From Rhizoctonia solani (taxonomy: Eukaryota; Basidiomycota; Agaricomycetes; Cantharellales; Ceratobasidiaceae): a DNA stretch of 64,000 bases. The translations under genes were made by a program, and so were the position numbers. Below the pieces are notes generated by a model. It worked only from the letters and a program-made list of their open reading frames with translations, was not told where the DNA came from and ran no database searches. Every line of letters begins with the position of its first letter. Position 1 is the stretch's first letter. The DNA lies in the NCBI RefSeq assembly GCF_016906535.1, contig NC_057371.1:1054001-1118000 (forward strand), in the 5' to 3' direction. Of this stretch, positions 11,414 through 22,506 are shown piece after piece.

Positions 11414-11876
11414 TAAATTCTTTATTCTTTTTGATGACTTCGGCATGTTTTCAATCTTTCGTTGGGTTAGAGTCGGACACCACCTCTCAAATTTACGGAC
11501 CGGATTATCACTTCTAGTATTTAACTGACGCATTCGTTTGTCATGTTTTTCGTACCATAATAATTCTGCATCTACTTGTATCCTTGCATGCTGTATGAAT
11601 CGAGCGCATATACACACGGCTTTGGTGATCTTGAAGCCCATCTTCCGAAATACCGAAAAGCACGCAGCGGTCGACATTCCCTCACGTGACGCTATTGGGA
11701 CACGTCAAGCGCCGGCTCTCTTCGTGTCACGACCTGCTGGCAACCTACATATCGCTTAAATCGTCATTCTTCGGCCACGTCCCATCCTCACGAGCCATAC
11801 AACTCAACGAAGTTTCATATATTGCCTAACATTCTTTTGTGCCTGAGAGACCACCTCTACCCAGCACTACCCCAAA
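11414..11876. other. Intergenic region, promoter of SEC72
   Basis: Holds the 3' flank of the LRR gene and the SEC72 promoter. One CACGTG is at 11683-11688. No coding signal was seen. Confidence 0.35.
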
Positions 11877-12822
11877 AGTATGGCTGCACTCCCTCATGAT
11901 TATGCAAACTCATTGTTAACTTGAATAGTGGCAGATCATGGGCATTCACACGAAGGCGGAGATCATGGGCACTCTCATGACGGGCCTCACGCCCACTCTC
12001 ATTCCCCTCAGCCTGGACAAGGTCCCCCACAACAGTTACTAAACCCGGACCCAATCGATCCTGCTTTACTGGCTGATATGGATGCTAACTTTAAGCCTCG
12101 TCCGGTGAAGCTCGTTGGACCCGAGGGCAATACCACTTGTCAGGTTGTCTGCCCTGAGCATAGCACGGATAAATGTGATGAATGCGGGGTAGACTACACC
12201 GACCTCAATCTACTTGCTCGTATGCTGGTCCAGGCGCCGAATCTTATTGTACCACCTCCACCGCAAGTCACAGATAAGAACCGGTCGGCGCATGTGTCAA
12301 AGTTCAAGGATGAAGGAAATGTGAGTGGATGCCCGGCTTAATGGCTGCGGGACTGACAAGAGCAACGAATGCAGGCAGCTTATAAAGCAGGTAAATGGCC
12401 AGCGGCGATCCAAAGCTATACTATGTCGGCCAATATTGCCGCATCGAGACCAAATTGGGAGCCACACACGCTGGCTCGAGAAGAAATCTCAACCGTTCTC
12501 TCCAACCGGTCTGCGGCACACTTGTCAGCCGGCGACTATATTCCGGCCCTTGTTGATGCAGACGTTGTTATTGCATTAAGAAAGCCTTGGACAAAGGGTC
12601 ATTTCCGGAAAGCAAAGGCCTTGGTTGCGCTCCAGCACTATGAAGAAGCTAGGGATGCTATTGCCGCAGGCCTGCAATTTGAACCTGACAACAAGGTAAG
12701 CCTATTTCTCTTCTGTTCACACAAGAACTTCCCTAACGTATATTTAGGAATTACTGGACTTTATGAGGGAGGTAGAGAGCAAAATTGAAGCGACAAAACC
12801 ACCAATAAAAGCTTCGGCCTGA
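11877..12822 (+). CDS. SEC72: Sec72-type TPR subunit of the Sec63 translocation complex
   Basis: Sec72 is a cytosolic TPR subunit of the ER post-translational translocon (Sec62/63 complex) and recruits Hsp70. The protein starts with a His/Gly/Ser-rich tail (MADHGHSHEGGDHGHSH). A domain with four cysteines follows (CPEHSTDKCDECGVDY), then a TPR region (KFKDEGN, AAYKAGKWPAAIQSYTMSA, VLSNRSAAHLSAGDYIPAL, GHFRKAKALVALQHYEEAR). No in-frame ATG exists in exon 2. The A at 11877 joined to TG at 11929 across a 51-nt intron (GTATGG...AATAG, 11878-11928) creates the start codon. Further introns lie near 12320-12373 and 12695-12748. The stop is TGA 12820-12822. Confidence 0.83.
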
Positions 12823-12984
12823 TTCCTTACCATTATTACCGTTTTTCATCCAGTGTATGTTATACGACGCCGCATGGTTATTCAATTATTTCATCTCTAG
12901 AACCTATCAGACATGAAAGCTCATACATATGGATACAAAATTATATTAATCGCACAAGAAAGGCTGATGTCAATCCCCTGTGTC

Positions 12985-15877
12985 TCAAGTGCTAGCGCTC
13001 TCCAACGAATCAATGACCCGGTTCGCATCATCTTCACATTCACTTGGCTCTTTGAAGACTCGGAAAATAACCCCGTTAGGAATTCTCCGCCTCGCAGCAT
13101 CAGTCCTCAATCTCAGAGCCTCTTTCTTCGCCAAAATTCCAGCGCGAGTGGTGTCCACTGTAGCATCGGCGCTGTGTCCTGTTCCGGCAGTGGCCGCTGC
13201 TGATACCAGCGCACCAGCAGGATCCAACTCGATCCCTTGATTAGTTGGTGGAGACCTAATGTAAGGCGGAGGCGTTGGAGGTACGGGCCTAGTAGGTGTT
13301 GTTGGAGAGTCGAAGTACGATCCAGAAGCTCCTCTGGAGCGCGTATAAACCTGGTAAGGAGTAGTTGGGCTAGTAGCAGACCTTGGGGGATCAGTTACAG
13401 ACCGGGAGCCGGATCGTTTTGGTGTACTTGGTTGGGAGCTTTGACTAATTGTGGTTGGGTTCTTCATAAGTGCTGGGGTCTGTATCTTCCCGGGTGGTTC
13501 CTTTGCGATTTTCCCTCCACCAGCCAGACTGCGAATACTTCGCAATGAACTTGTCGATCCTTTCTTCTTGATTATGTTGTCGTCTGTCGGTCCTAATGTT
13601 GGCGAGGATGGTGCAGTAGCTGGAGGTGTGGGTGGGGTTACATCTCGTATAAAAATAGCTAGGATCTGGTCCGGCCGCTCTTCTGCGAGAGCGCTGTATA
13701 GTTCTAAATCTTGTTCTCCGCTGTCTCCCACAAGTATAAACTTAGACTGAGAGAAGTTGTCAAGAATTTCCATGACATTGCCACGCTTTCGATCTGCAGC
13801 TGACTCGCCCCATAGACCTGAGGTATCGAACATTAGAGCTAGTGGTCGAACTGGAGGTTAGGGAAAGAAGCGAACCTTGAAATAAGTTTCGCCCTCCGTA
13901 TGATTTGAGTTTGACGGAACCTTGAACACCTCATAATTTAGCATTCATTCTAGCATACGAGATATATTAATCACCCTTGGGTAAACCTGCAACTCCAAAA
14001 AACTCCAAGAGCACTGGCAACAGCTCAAATGGCCCGTTTGACTATCAGCTAGGGTCAGAAGTTGACTCCTTACACCACAAGGGCTAACAAACGTACCACA
14101 TAATGGAATCTAACTCCTCGAGATTCCAGCATTGAAAACCATTCTGGCATACCAGGTACTACAAGTTCCTCAAGGTGTCTAACAAAAACCTTTGGATAGG
14201 GTTAATTCCGCTCTATAAATTGCACCTGGGGCCGAGCTCACGTTGTGAAATATGGCGCGAACCCCCATCAATACTTCACTGATCTTCACAGTGTCGTCAA
14301 CGTCCGAGATGAGACGAACATGCGCGGCGGTAAGTGGTAACTCGGTCTCTGCTCGAACAGTGGCATCGCCAACCTCGATCTCTCTGCTTGCCTCTGCTCC
14401 AGCGGTGCTCAAGTCGGAGGGGTAAACTGCGGGAAGTAGTTCGGCATGTGCGTGAAAGGTATAATCTGCTGTATGGTCCCCAAAGGCCAAGCCAAGTGTT
14501 TGATCGTGTGTACATAGATCCTCGAATGTGAGCCTGAACTTGTGCGAAAAGTATCCTTGGGGAGTTGTCTTGACATGTACCACTTGGATAGGAGTTGAGT
14601 CCTGGGTACGCCTGGATGAATAAGGCTGGGCGTACAACTTGATCCGAACTGTTCTGTTGTCCAATTTACTGGACCAAAATGGCTGTAAACGTTCATCTAG
14701 ATTGGCATGTAGTTGACGCAGAATTCCAATATCCATGTCGGGGTGAATCGAGCCCACATCAGTATTTGACCTGGTAGAATTGACCGAAAGCATAGACGAG
14801 ATGGAGCCTACTGTGTTGCTGCGAATATTCTTGATGGGAGACGTGCCGGGAGACGGCGTCTGAGTAATAATAGTAGGTGATCGGTGCGGAAGAGGCGGGG
14901 ATTGAGGGCGTAATCCAGAAATAGACAAAGTTGGGTTGCTTGTAGTCGAGAGATTGGAGGCGTCGTTCGAGCCGTAGTCCACGATCCGGGAGTCTTGGGT
15001 AGTCTTGACCTTTGGCTTCGTACGTGACTCAAGAGCCTTGGCCTCGGTTTCTTTAGTGATCTCATCTGGCCGAGGTGGCAGAATAATTCCCATGCGCTCG
15101 AGTTCCTCGTTAAGGTCATCTGTGGACGGGTTCGGGGACTGTGCAAGGGGGCTTTCAGTGCCAGGTCCGCCCAAGATATCTTCAGGAGGAGGAGGCAACC
15201 TAGGCAAGGCAGAGAAACCTGTCTAACGTCCTAAGAAACCCGGAGCATGTATACCATGCAGCTTACCTCGTGCCAATCTCATAAATGCCTTTTGAGATCG
15301 GGTTGCTTGGTCGGGGGTGCGAAGGCTCGAGGCAAATCCAGAGACAAAGACATCAACGGCAAAACGCTGAACCTCGTCTAAACTGGCCATTAACAAGGAC
15401 CCACCTTGTCGAGCCGTGGGACTTACCATGTTTCATGCTTACCAGAGACCCCTCATTGGGATACCTTCTGACTGCCCACCCAGGAAACAGAGCCAATTTC
15501 TCCGCTCCTCTTTGCTCCTCTCTTCGCCTGCGAAACGAACAGAACATGAACCAGCCACTCAATTGCATACACAGATTGACTGACCTCTGTCGCTTCTCCC
15601 TCGCCCATTCTTCCCATGTCTGACGCTTCTCTCCAGTGACAGGATCAAATCCAGTTCTATATGCAGCCACACGATTCGACACTGCAGCATAGGCAGACTT
15701 GGGTACCTCACTCGACGCAACATAGTCCCTAACCTTTGCGAATCTCGCAAGTGCCGCATTGCGCCATCCACCAGTCATAGATCCAGAAGATGAACCAGCA
15801 CGAGGATTTTCAGGACGAGAATACAAGTAGTTCATAGTCGACACGTCATGGGATGAGTACTTTGCTCCAGCTAACAA
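12985..15877 (-). CDS. APP1: App1-type phosphatidate phosphatase
   Basis: App1 is the yeast actin-patch Mg2+-dependent phosphatidate phosphatase of the HAD superfamily. The catalytic motif DxDxT is present as LISDVDDTVKIS, preceded by the family's beta-rich region (YFSHKFRLTFEDL, DYTFHAHAELLPAVYP). Exons between about 14160 and 13880 encode VPGMPEWFSMLESRG, FELLPVLLEFFG and GSVKLKSYGGRNLF. FILVGDSGEQDLELY supplies the later HAD motif. N- and C-terminal regions are Ser/Pro-rich, probably disordered. Two candidate start codons exist, 15877 and 15835; I give the longer one. Multiple introns lie at 13834-14178 and 15208-15560. The promoter is shared with RRP4. Confidence 0.87.
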
Positions 15878-16071
15878 TATATATGGGGCGTGTGTTCAAA
15901 ATGGTTGGTCGTGGGATGACGGCATCCCAGCGCCTAATTCGTCTAAATGAATGTCACGTGGCTGTGTAGCCAATGCTTTTCTTCTCGTCATGTTTACTAT
16001 CTCGGCCTTACCTTCAAGGCATATTGCGTCGGGGGATGACTACTATGACAAAGTCCGGCACCATCCGGACG

Positions 16072-17227
16072 TAATGAATCTGGAATTTGAGGCTGATGAT
16101 GAGCTCAATTCGACAGCTTCACGACTGACGTCCCCCGGAGAGCCGATAACTTCTAGCCAGGCATTTATGCGGTGAGTAAAACAGAATTAATCGATGAATA
16201 TCAGTCCGAATGATTAACATCTGACAGTGGACATGGAACATTTGTGGAGGATGAACAAGTTATCGCATCAGTGGCTGGGACAGTAGAAAGAGTGAATAAG
16301 CTTGTTTCTGTCAAACCCGTGAAGTCAAGGTATGTATCGGGAGAGATTTTTGCCAAGGATCTTCAGTGGACATTCATAGATACACCCCAGAAGTCGGAGA
16401 TCTGGTAGTCGGACGAATTACAGAGGCAAGTCCAAGGTCTTCCACCGCATTCGCATTTCTTCAACTTGTAGATTTTCATAACAGGTCCAAAATAAGCGGT
16501 GGAAAGTGGACGTCAATTCTCGCCAAGACGGTCTCCTCATGTTATCTTCCGTAAACCTTCCTGGTGGTGTACAGGTACGTGCTCCACGCCCCTTCTGCTC
16601 CACGCGGGGCTTGACTACACGTACCGTAGCGTCGTAAACTAGAATCGGACGAACTCCAAATGCGTACCTTTTTCGAAGAATCCGATCTTCTTGTCGCCGA
16701 AGTCCAGTCTTTATTTAGCGATGGTAGCATCTCCTTGCACACCCGATCTCTTCGGTATGGTAAACTCCGCAATGGACAATAGTTCAAGTTCCCAACGGGC
16801 TCGTCCGCCGGCTCAAATCGCATTTCTTCAGCCTGCCGTGCGGGGTCGACTTGATCCTAGGGTTGAATGGGTACATTTGGGTGAGCAAACACGTCAAGGA
16901 GATTAACCAGGTCGGCGAGGAGGGATTCGATGCCGAGGCGGTATATTCAAATAAGAACGATGTCAGTGCGCGTTTCCTCTTTAAACCCAACTCTTTGATG
17001 TACTGATTCGAGAGTAGCCGATTGATACAACGACTTCTCGCGCGATCATCCGAGTGTGCAACATCATTCGAGTGTTGGCTCGGCATCACGTCCCGTTGAC
17101 GGATCATTTGATAGAACAGGCATATGAATGGGTGATTGACCAGAATATTCAGATTGTGGATATATTGAACGAAGAGAATGGAGAGTCACTGGTCGCGAAT
17201 GTTCCGGCTCTTATTGCGCGACGATAG
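16072..17227 (+). CDS. RRP4: Exosome cap subunit Rrp4
   Basis: S1/KH-domain cap subunit of the RNA exosome (3'-5' RNA decay and rRNA processing). Signatures in order are [19 protein letters not shown] (N-terminal domain), [15 protein letters not shown] and [20 protein letters not shown] (S1), [41 protein letters not shown], and a [13 protein letters not shown]-like segment. One intron (16426-16484) is GC-AG, with a GCAAGT donor. After GQ at 16779 an in-frame TAG appears. Adding one base there restores an [12 protein letters not shown] reading typical of Rrp4, so a single-base deletion is likely. The start is the ATG at 16072; an upstream in-frame ATG at 15951 would add residues not typical of the family. 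Confidence 0.88.
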
Positions 17228-18042
17228 AGCGAATATTCGTGCTTGGACTGTATGCACCTTGACTCGTGCCTTCGTGCTGCTTCGTTTTTGGATGTACCCA
17301 ACCAGAATATATCAATCAGTGGGAATCTTAGCGCGTGAATTTATTTATTTTTGCGTGCGATGGGCCTTGACTTGACCTTGCAAGTACAACAAATGAAAGT
17401 TTCATTCAGATTGCCCGACATCTATCAAACCTGCTAATACACCCAGCTAACTGGCGGACCCAATAAAACATAATTTTGGAAAAGCTGCTCTCTGGTAATC
17501 ACCGGATACGGGGTTCAGCCTCCGCGGTGCTTGGTCTCGGATATAGGGTAGAGCAGAACAAGATATCACACTACTTCCCTTGCATTCCGGGTCGCATCGG
17601 GAACCCTTTGTTTGTTGGTTTATTTAGGGCCAGTCCTTTTTACTGGATCACCATGCCCATACGGAGCGCGAACTGTCAGGATTGACAGGTCAACACCAGT
17701 CTTTGATGTTGATTTCGGGGTCGCTTCTACTCCCATCTTGCATAGTGATCGTATGCGCAAGAGAGAAAAAGTTGAAATGTATACCAATTCTAAGCATCGG
17801 AATTGCTTAAACCCTTCTTCGACTGGTGGGTGCATACGATTGCGCCTGGTTTAAATCTGCTTGGAGGTACATAATATCGACGTCGGGTCCCCCCTGGGCC
17901 AACCTGGTTACCACCCCCCCCCGTGCTCACGACCCTGCATTCCCAAGCGTGCTGATATATATTCTGCTGCCCCACCCAAGCTCCTCGACAGCGTTGGACC
18001 TTGGTCTGAAGTGTCCCCATATAGGTGCCTTTGAGTGGGAAG
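17228..18042. other. Intergenic region
   Basis: About 815 bp after RRP4. It includes a run of nine C residues (17914-17922). Short ORFs at 17476-17854 show no domain, no intron logic and no compositional support. I see no gene or RNA here. Confidence 0.4.
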
Positions 18043-18785
18043 ATGCTAATTGGAGTGTTTGCCTGGATTGGTGCGGTCGCTGCGTTGCCTTGGATAGAGG
18101 TACTGTATGCGGCGTATGTTCTCTCCCGATATGATACTTGATGGCAATGGCTGAACTCCCCCGATAGATCGAAGCCTGTTTGTCCTCCGATGGCGGTCGG
18201 TGAGTTTTACGGTTCCGAGCTAGGACGAGGTGAAATATAAACTACATGGTTGGACAGAGACGTATATGGATCAATACGGCGGCTGGTTGAACGGCAAAGT
18301 GACACTAGTTCGTCAGCAGAAGGACCTGCACTTGGAGTAATATTGGGCGGGGTATTCGGAGCGTTGGGCGGCTTAGCGATCGCCGGAGTGATATTCTACG
18401 CGTAAGTCGGCTGTTTTTATGATCGTGTAGCGCAGTTGGGTAAACGCTCTGTCGTTTCGCAGATGGTGGTCCGTCCGTCGCATGCGAAGAAAATATGGGA
18501 ATCCAGAGCTCGGAGGGTTTCGTCCATCGGGCCGAATTCGAGCACGTCGCGAGGGTCATCATCCAAGTCCAAGAAGAAGAAGCCAAATAAGGGTGGTGCA
18601 AAGTGGCAAGACCCATGGTTGGCTCCGCCGCCCAAATCACCCCGGACCCCCACTGCGGTCCAATTCAATGCGAAAATACCAGTGGATGTAGTGAAAGCAC
18701 CAATCCCCAGGATGACCAAGTATCAGAGTCGAGTTCCGTGCCGCTCAAAGTGATATACCCAAAGGAAGACGATAACAGACGCTAA
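18043..18785 (+). CDS. Small single-pass membrane protein, unrecognised
   Basis: Exon 1 encodes a signal peptide (MLIGVFAWIGAVAALP). Spliced exons continue as IEACLSSDGGRDVYGSIRR and LVERQSDTSSSAEG. Next come a glycine-rich membrane segment (about 18331-18400) and a basic juxtamembrane stretch (WWSVRRMRRKYG), then a Ser/Lys-rich and proline-rich cytosolic tail. Type I topology is inferred. Introns: 18100-18168, about 18201-18258 and 18401-18462. The tail changes frame by -1 near 18530 (in GGG) and near 18706 (in CCCC), ending as VIYPKEDDNRR before TAA. No known family was recognised. Confidence 0.55.
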
Positions 18786-18942
18786 TTGTTTTTGGATATG
18801 AATTTGGTTCGTAGAGTGTAAATGTAGAATTGTATATTATAAATATGTTTATGTAAGCTATTGAAAAGTCAGAAGAAGGAAACGCTGTGCTTGGGATCAG
18901 CATCCTGACTCTTGACCTCGACTCCCCTCTGCTTACTGCAAT

Positions 18943-20577
18943 ATGGCTGGCACACTTACGGGAGGACGACTGCGCTCGGGGTCTGTGCATACTCACACCC
19001 AATCTCGCCCTCACCCTGGGTGGATGATGGACAAGGCACGGACTGAAAACGGATCCGGATATTTGCCGTCGCCAGCGAACATGAACCCACACCGTCGTTC
19101 CTTGCGTCGGCCTCAAGCACACTCAGCTCACTCTCTGTCCCCAAACCCGACCTCCATGCCGCCCCCTCGCTTACCCAAGCAACTCCATCCGTATCCACAC
19201 TCCGCTTTGTTGGCCTCTGCTCGCTATGGTACCTGACCTCTGCGCTCTCCTCCAACACGGGCAAGTCGATTATGATCCAATTCAGGTACCCCGTTACCCT
19301 CACCTTCGTTCAATTCGCATTCGTCTCGGGCTACTGTTTCCTCCTTATGCACCCGCGCTTTGGCATGAGTTCATTGCGCACCCCTACGCGCGCTATCATT
19401 CGGAGCACACTCCCCATGGCCGCCTTCCAGGTTGGCGGTCACATCTTCTCCAGTATGGCTATCAGTCGCGTTCCAGTAAGCACAGTCCATACTATCAAGG
19501 TACGTCATTTTGCTTCTCCCATACGTCAATCGCTGACATGCCAACTCAGGCACTCTCGCCGCTGTTTACCGTTGCTGCCTACCGCCTCTTGTTTGGAGTC
19601 AGCTATTCATTCCGCACATACGTCTCCCTCCTCCCCCTTACCATTGGCGTCATGCTCGCGTGTACATTCGACGTAGCGGGCTCAAATCTGTTCGGCCTCA
19701 TGTGCGCTTTCGGCTCAGCCCTAGTCTTCGTTTCATCCAATATCTTTTTCAAAAAGATTATGCCCTCTAATGGAGCCGCAACAGCCCACAAACTCGACAA
19801 GCTCAATTTACTCTTCTATTCGTCCGGGTTGGCCTTCCTACTCATGGTTCCCATCTGGATGTACTACGACTTTGGCCACTTGTGGAAGCGTTGGCACGAC
19901 GACTCGCTTGTCGCCAGTCCATCAGGCAAGGCCCCCGCCCACAGCGTCATGTACTACTTTTTCCTAAACGGTACCGTTCACTGGGCACAGAACATTATCG
20001 CATTTGCGATCCTTGCGACCACCTCCCCAGTTACCTACTCCATTGCATCCCTTATCAAGCGCGTAGCCGTCATTTGCATCGCCATAGTCTGGTTCGCTCA
20101 GAATGTTCATCCAGTCCAGGCCTTGGTATTGTCCTCACGTTTGTAGGCTTATGGATGTACAATCAAGCCAAGGGTGATGTCGAGCGCGGTGAACACAAGG
20201 CCCGCAGAGTTGAGGCTGGTCGCCAGTTGCAGCTCCCGACGAGCAAGTCGGAACTCATAACCCCACAAGGAAGCCCTCACCCCCAACACTCACAAATATA
20301 TGAGCACGGAAGTGCGGTTCAGGTTCATGCCTATGCGCCTCCTCCCGCTCGTTCACACCCCCCGATGCGTCAAATGTCAATTAATACTACGGCTACTACC
20401 GTCGGCAAGCAGACCAATTCTCCTACTGGGTCCTATCCCTCTCCCCCCGCGTCGCTCGATTCGCCCCCACAGTCTGCTGGGATTCGCCTCAAAAATCGTC
20501 GCGGCACACACGATGAACATAACCTCGGCTTAGAACTGCACCAAATTCCTACCCCACAACCCCACTCGCAATTCTAA
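18943..20577 (+). CDS. Sly41-like triose-phosphate/nucleotide-sugar transporter family protein
   Basis: Multi-pass membrane protein of the TPT/drug-metabolite transporter fold. The match is strongest to yeast Sly41, a suppressor of ER-Golgi transport defects. Visible segments include RFVGLCSLWYLTSALSSNTG, KSIMIQFRYPVTLTFVQFAF, TVHTIK followed by ALSPLFTVAAYRLLFG, TYVSLLPLTIGVMLACTFD, FGSALVFVSSNIFFKKIM and SPVTYSIASLIKRVAVI. A cytosolic Pro/Ser-rich tail follows. One intron lies at about 19499-19548. Two -1 frame breaks are evident: one near 19060 in the N-terminal tail, and one at about 20125 where GALG-type reading should continue into IVLTFVGLWMYNQAKGD. The substrate cannot be told from sequence. 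Confidence 0.82.
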
Positions 20578-20887
20578 CTTGGAGGAATTTCCTCTTTCTT
20601 AGAGAATTCGTTAAAACGGACCATGTTCGATTTCTTGTGTTGAGTAACTGTAGACTCCATGTAGCTTGTCGTTTTGCCTTGTTGAGATATTGATACCACT
20701 GTGATTATGTTACAGATTTATATATATTTGTGCGTTTCGGGATTTGTTTTGCTTCCGGTCCGAGACATAAATCGGTCCCGCCATTGCCCAGTCTTGTACC
20801 TTCCAACGCTTCAATTCGACAAGTATAGTATACGCATCGTGAGTTTGCTGGTTCACGACTTGTGGTTCTATCCAGGTCGCGCCCACT
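20578..20887. other. Intergenic region
   Basis: 3' flank of the transporter gene and promoter of the next gene on the same strand. No motif or RNA gene was recognised. Confidence 0.35.
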
Positions 20888-22244
20888 ATGTCTAGTTATC
20901 CTGGTACCTACATCCCGCCTCTGGCTCCCGCTGCTGGACCTCCCCGTCGAACGTACGGAAAGAAGCGCATATTAGACCCGGAGCTATTAAACTTACAAGA
21001 AACTGGTCTTATGGCCAAGAAACCCCGTGAGTTGAGCTCATTTGATGCGCATACATCCGCATCCCTACATACCGATGATTAGGAACGCTCGCATCTCTTC
21101 CCGTTAATGGACCCAAGCCTTCGCCTCTACTCAAACACCCACAGCTTTTATCTTCGTCTCCCGTCAAACGTGTAGGGCAGACCAAAACTTACTGGACTCG
21201 CCCTTCTTGGAACCCAGATCCAAACCAAAGCGTGGAATGCTCCGCCGGACGTCCTCGACACGCAAACCTCCCATACTCCAACCACCAAAGGTCATCACTT
21301 CTCGTCATTTCTCGCTTAGCAAGGTCAGAATCACCTCAAGTTTCCAATCCTACGCATCAGGGTGAACTTAGAAGAAAGACTTCAGAAGCTACAACTACGG
21401 TTTCTGTACCCTTCTCAGACGAACACTCGTGGCTAGTCCCTCCGCCACCCCGTGTTCGAGCTACAAGGACAAAGTATATCACCTCCGGAGATGCTGAGTT
21501 TTCATTTAACCCTCCTGCCGAATCGACGTGGCACCAAACGAGTCCCACTCCTCGTGCAAATATGCATCGTCCTGGGAAAAGACATGACAGCATTCTGTCT
21601 ACCGACTCGGACGAGGACGGGGACACGGTCGGCGTGACAAAGCTCCTCAGCGCCGCGCCTCTCTTGCCCAAAATAAAACCCAAACCCAGGAGGTCCATAG
21701 ACCTCGATATAAATAATGACACAACACCGAGAGCACCGCCCCTCATCGAACAGTTATGTCGCTCGCGCTCGGGTTCGCTGAATACAACTATTCGCCCACT
21801 TAACCTCAGTTTCAGGCAGACAAACGCCACGGACGCGGATGACGAGATGGAGGCGAATAGACCAATGATGACGAAGAATGACCCCGCTGTGCGTGCTTTG
21901 GCAGACGCATGTGCATCTATGGGTAGGTCCTCAAGCATCTATTTCAGTCCTCTTATCCTTATTTTGGGAAATGCGTAGGGCTAAACGAACCGGGCCAATC
22001 ACGTCCTCCTGCTATTCATCTCCAGAATTCGAGCCCCACAAACCGCCCCGCTCGGCGGCATCGCAAGTCCCGGTCGGCTGGGCACTCTTCCGCTCACCGG
22101 CTTTCTCCGGGAACCGTGCATAAGTTATCGCAACGGCCTCGAGTCGGGATGCGTATCGAGCCAAAGGCTTTGAGCCCAAATGAAGACACCGACATATTCG
22201 CTACTTATGATTTTGACAAGGGAATCATACCTGGCTCTGGGTGA
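20888..22244 (+). CDS. Unrecognised Ser/Pro-rich basic protein
   Basis: Starts MSSYPGTYIPPLAPA and continues with a basic stretch (RRTYGKKRILDPELLNL). Splicing near 21025-21082 joins KKPR to TLASLPVNGPKPSP. The long central exon is rich in Ser, Pro and Arg with acidic patches (STDSDEDGD, DADDEMEAN). Introns lie near 21170-21180 and 21921-21978. The protein ends ...EDTDIFATYDFDKGIIPGSG. I recognise no domain. It is mostly disordered, with basic clusters that suggest a nuclear protein. RTLASLPVN has an R-to-N spacing reminiscent of a destruction box, but the leucine is misplaced. Confidence 0.6.
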
Positions 22245-22506
22245 CTCTTTATTTTATTCCAAAAAAGGCTTCTGTGTCGAGCCATGTAATAACACCGACT
22301 CCGTGTATCAGTGCTTCTTCATGATTGTACCTGTAATTCACCCAGGCGATCGCTGGATTCATGTTTAAAAAATGCCACAGTGCTTGTCCTTGTGATGACT
22401 GGTGATTGGAATAGAGTCTGGAGCGAGCAAACAGTAGTGGACCCTGAGCACGGCTTGAACTTAACTTCCACCCCCCTCTCCCCCTCACATTTCTCCCATA
22501 ACAAAT

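Noticed and set aside
17914..17922. C9 tract as a structural or regulatory element
   Set aside because: An isolated homopolymer with no flanking repeat or paired sequence.
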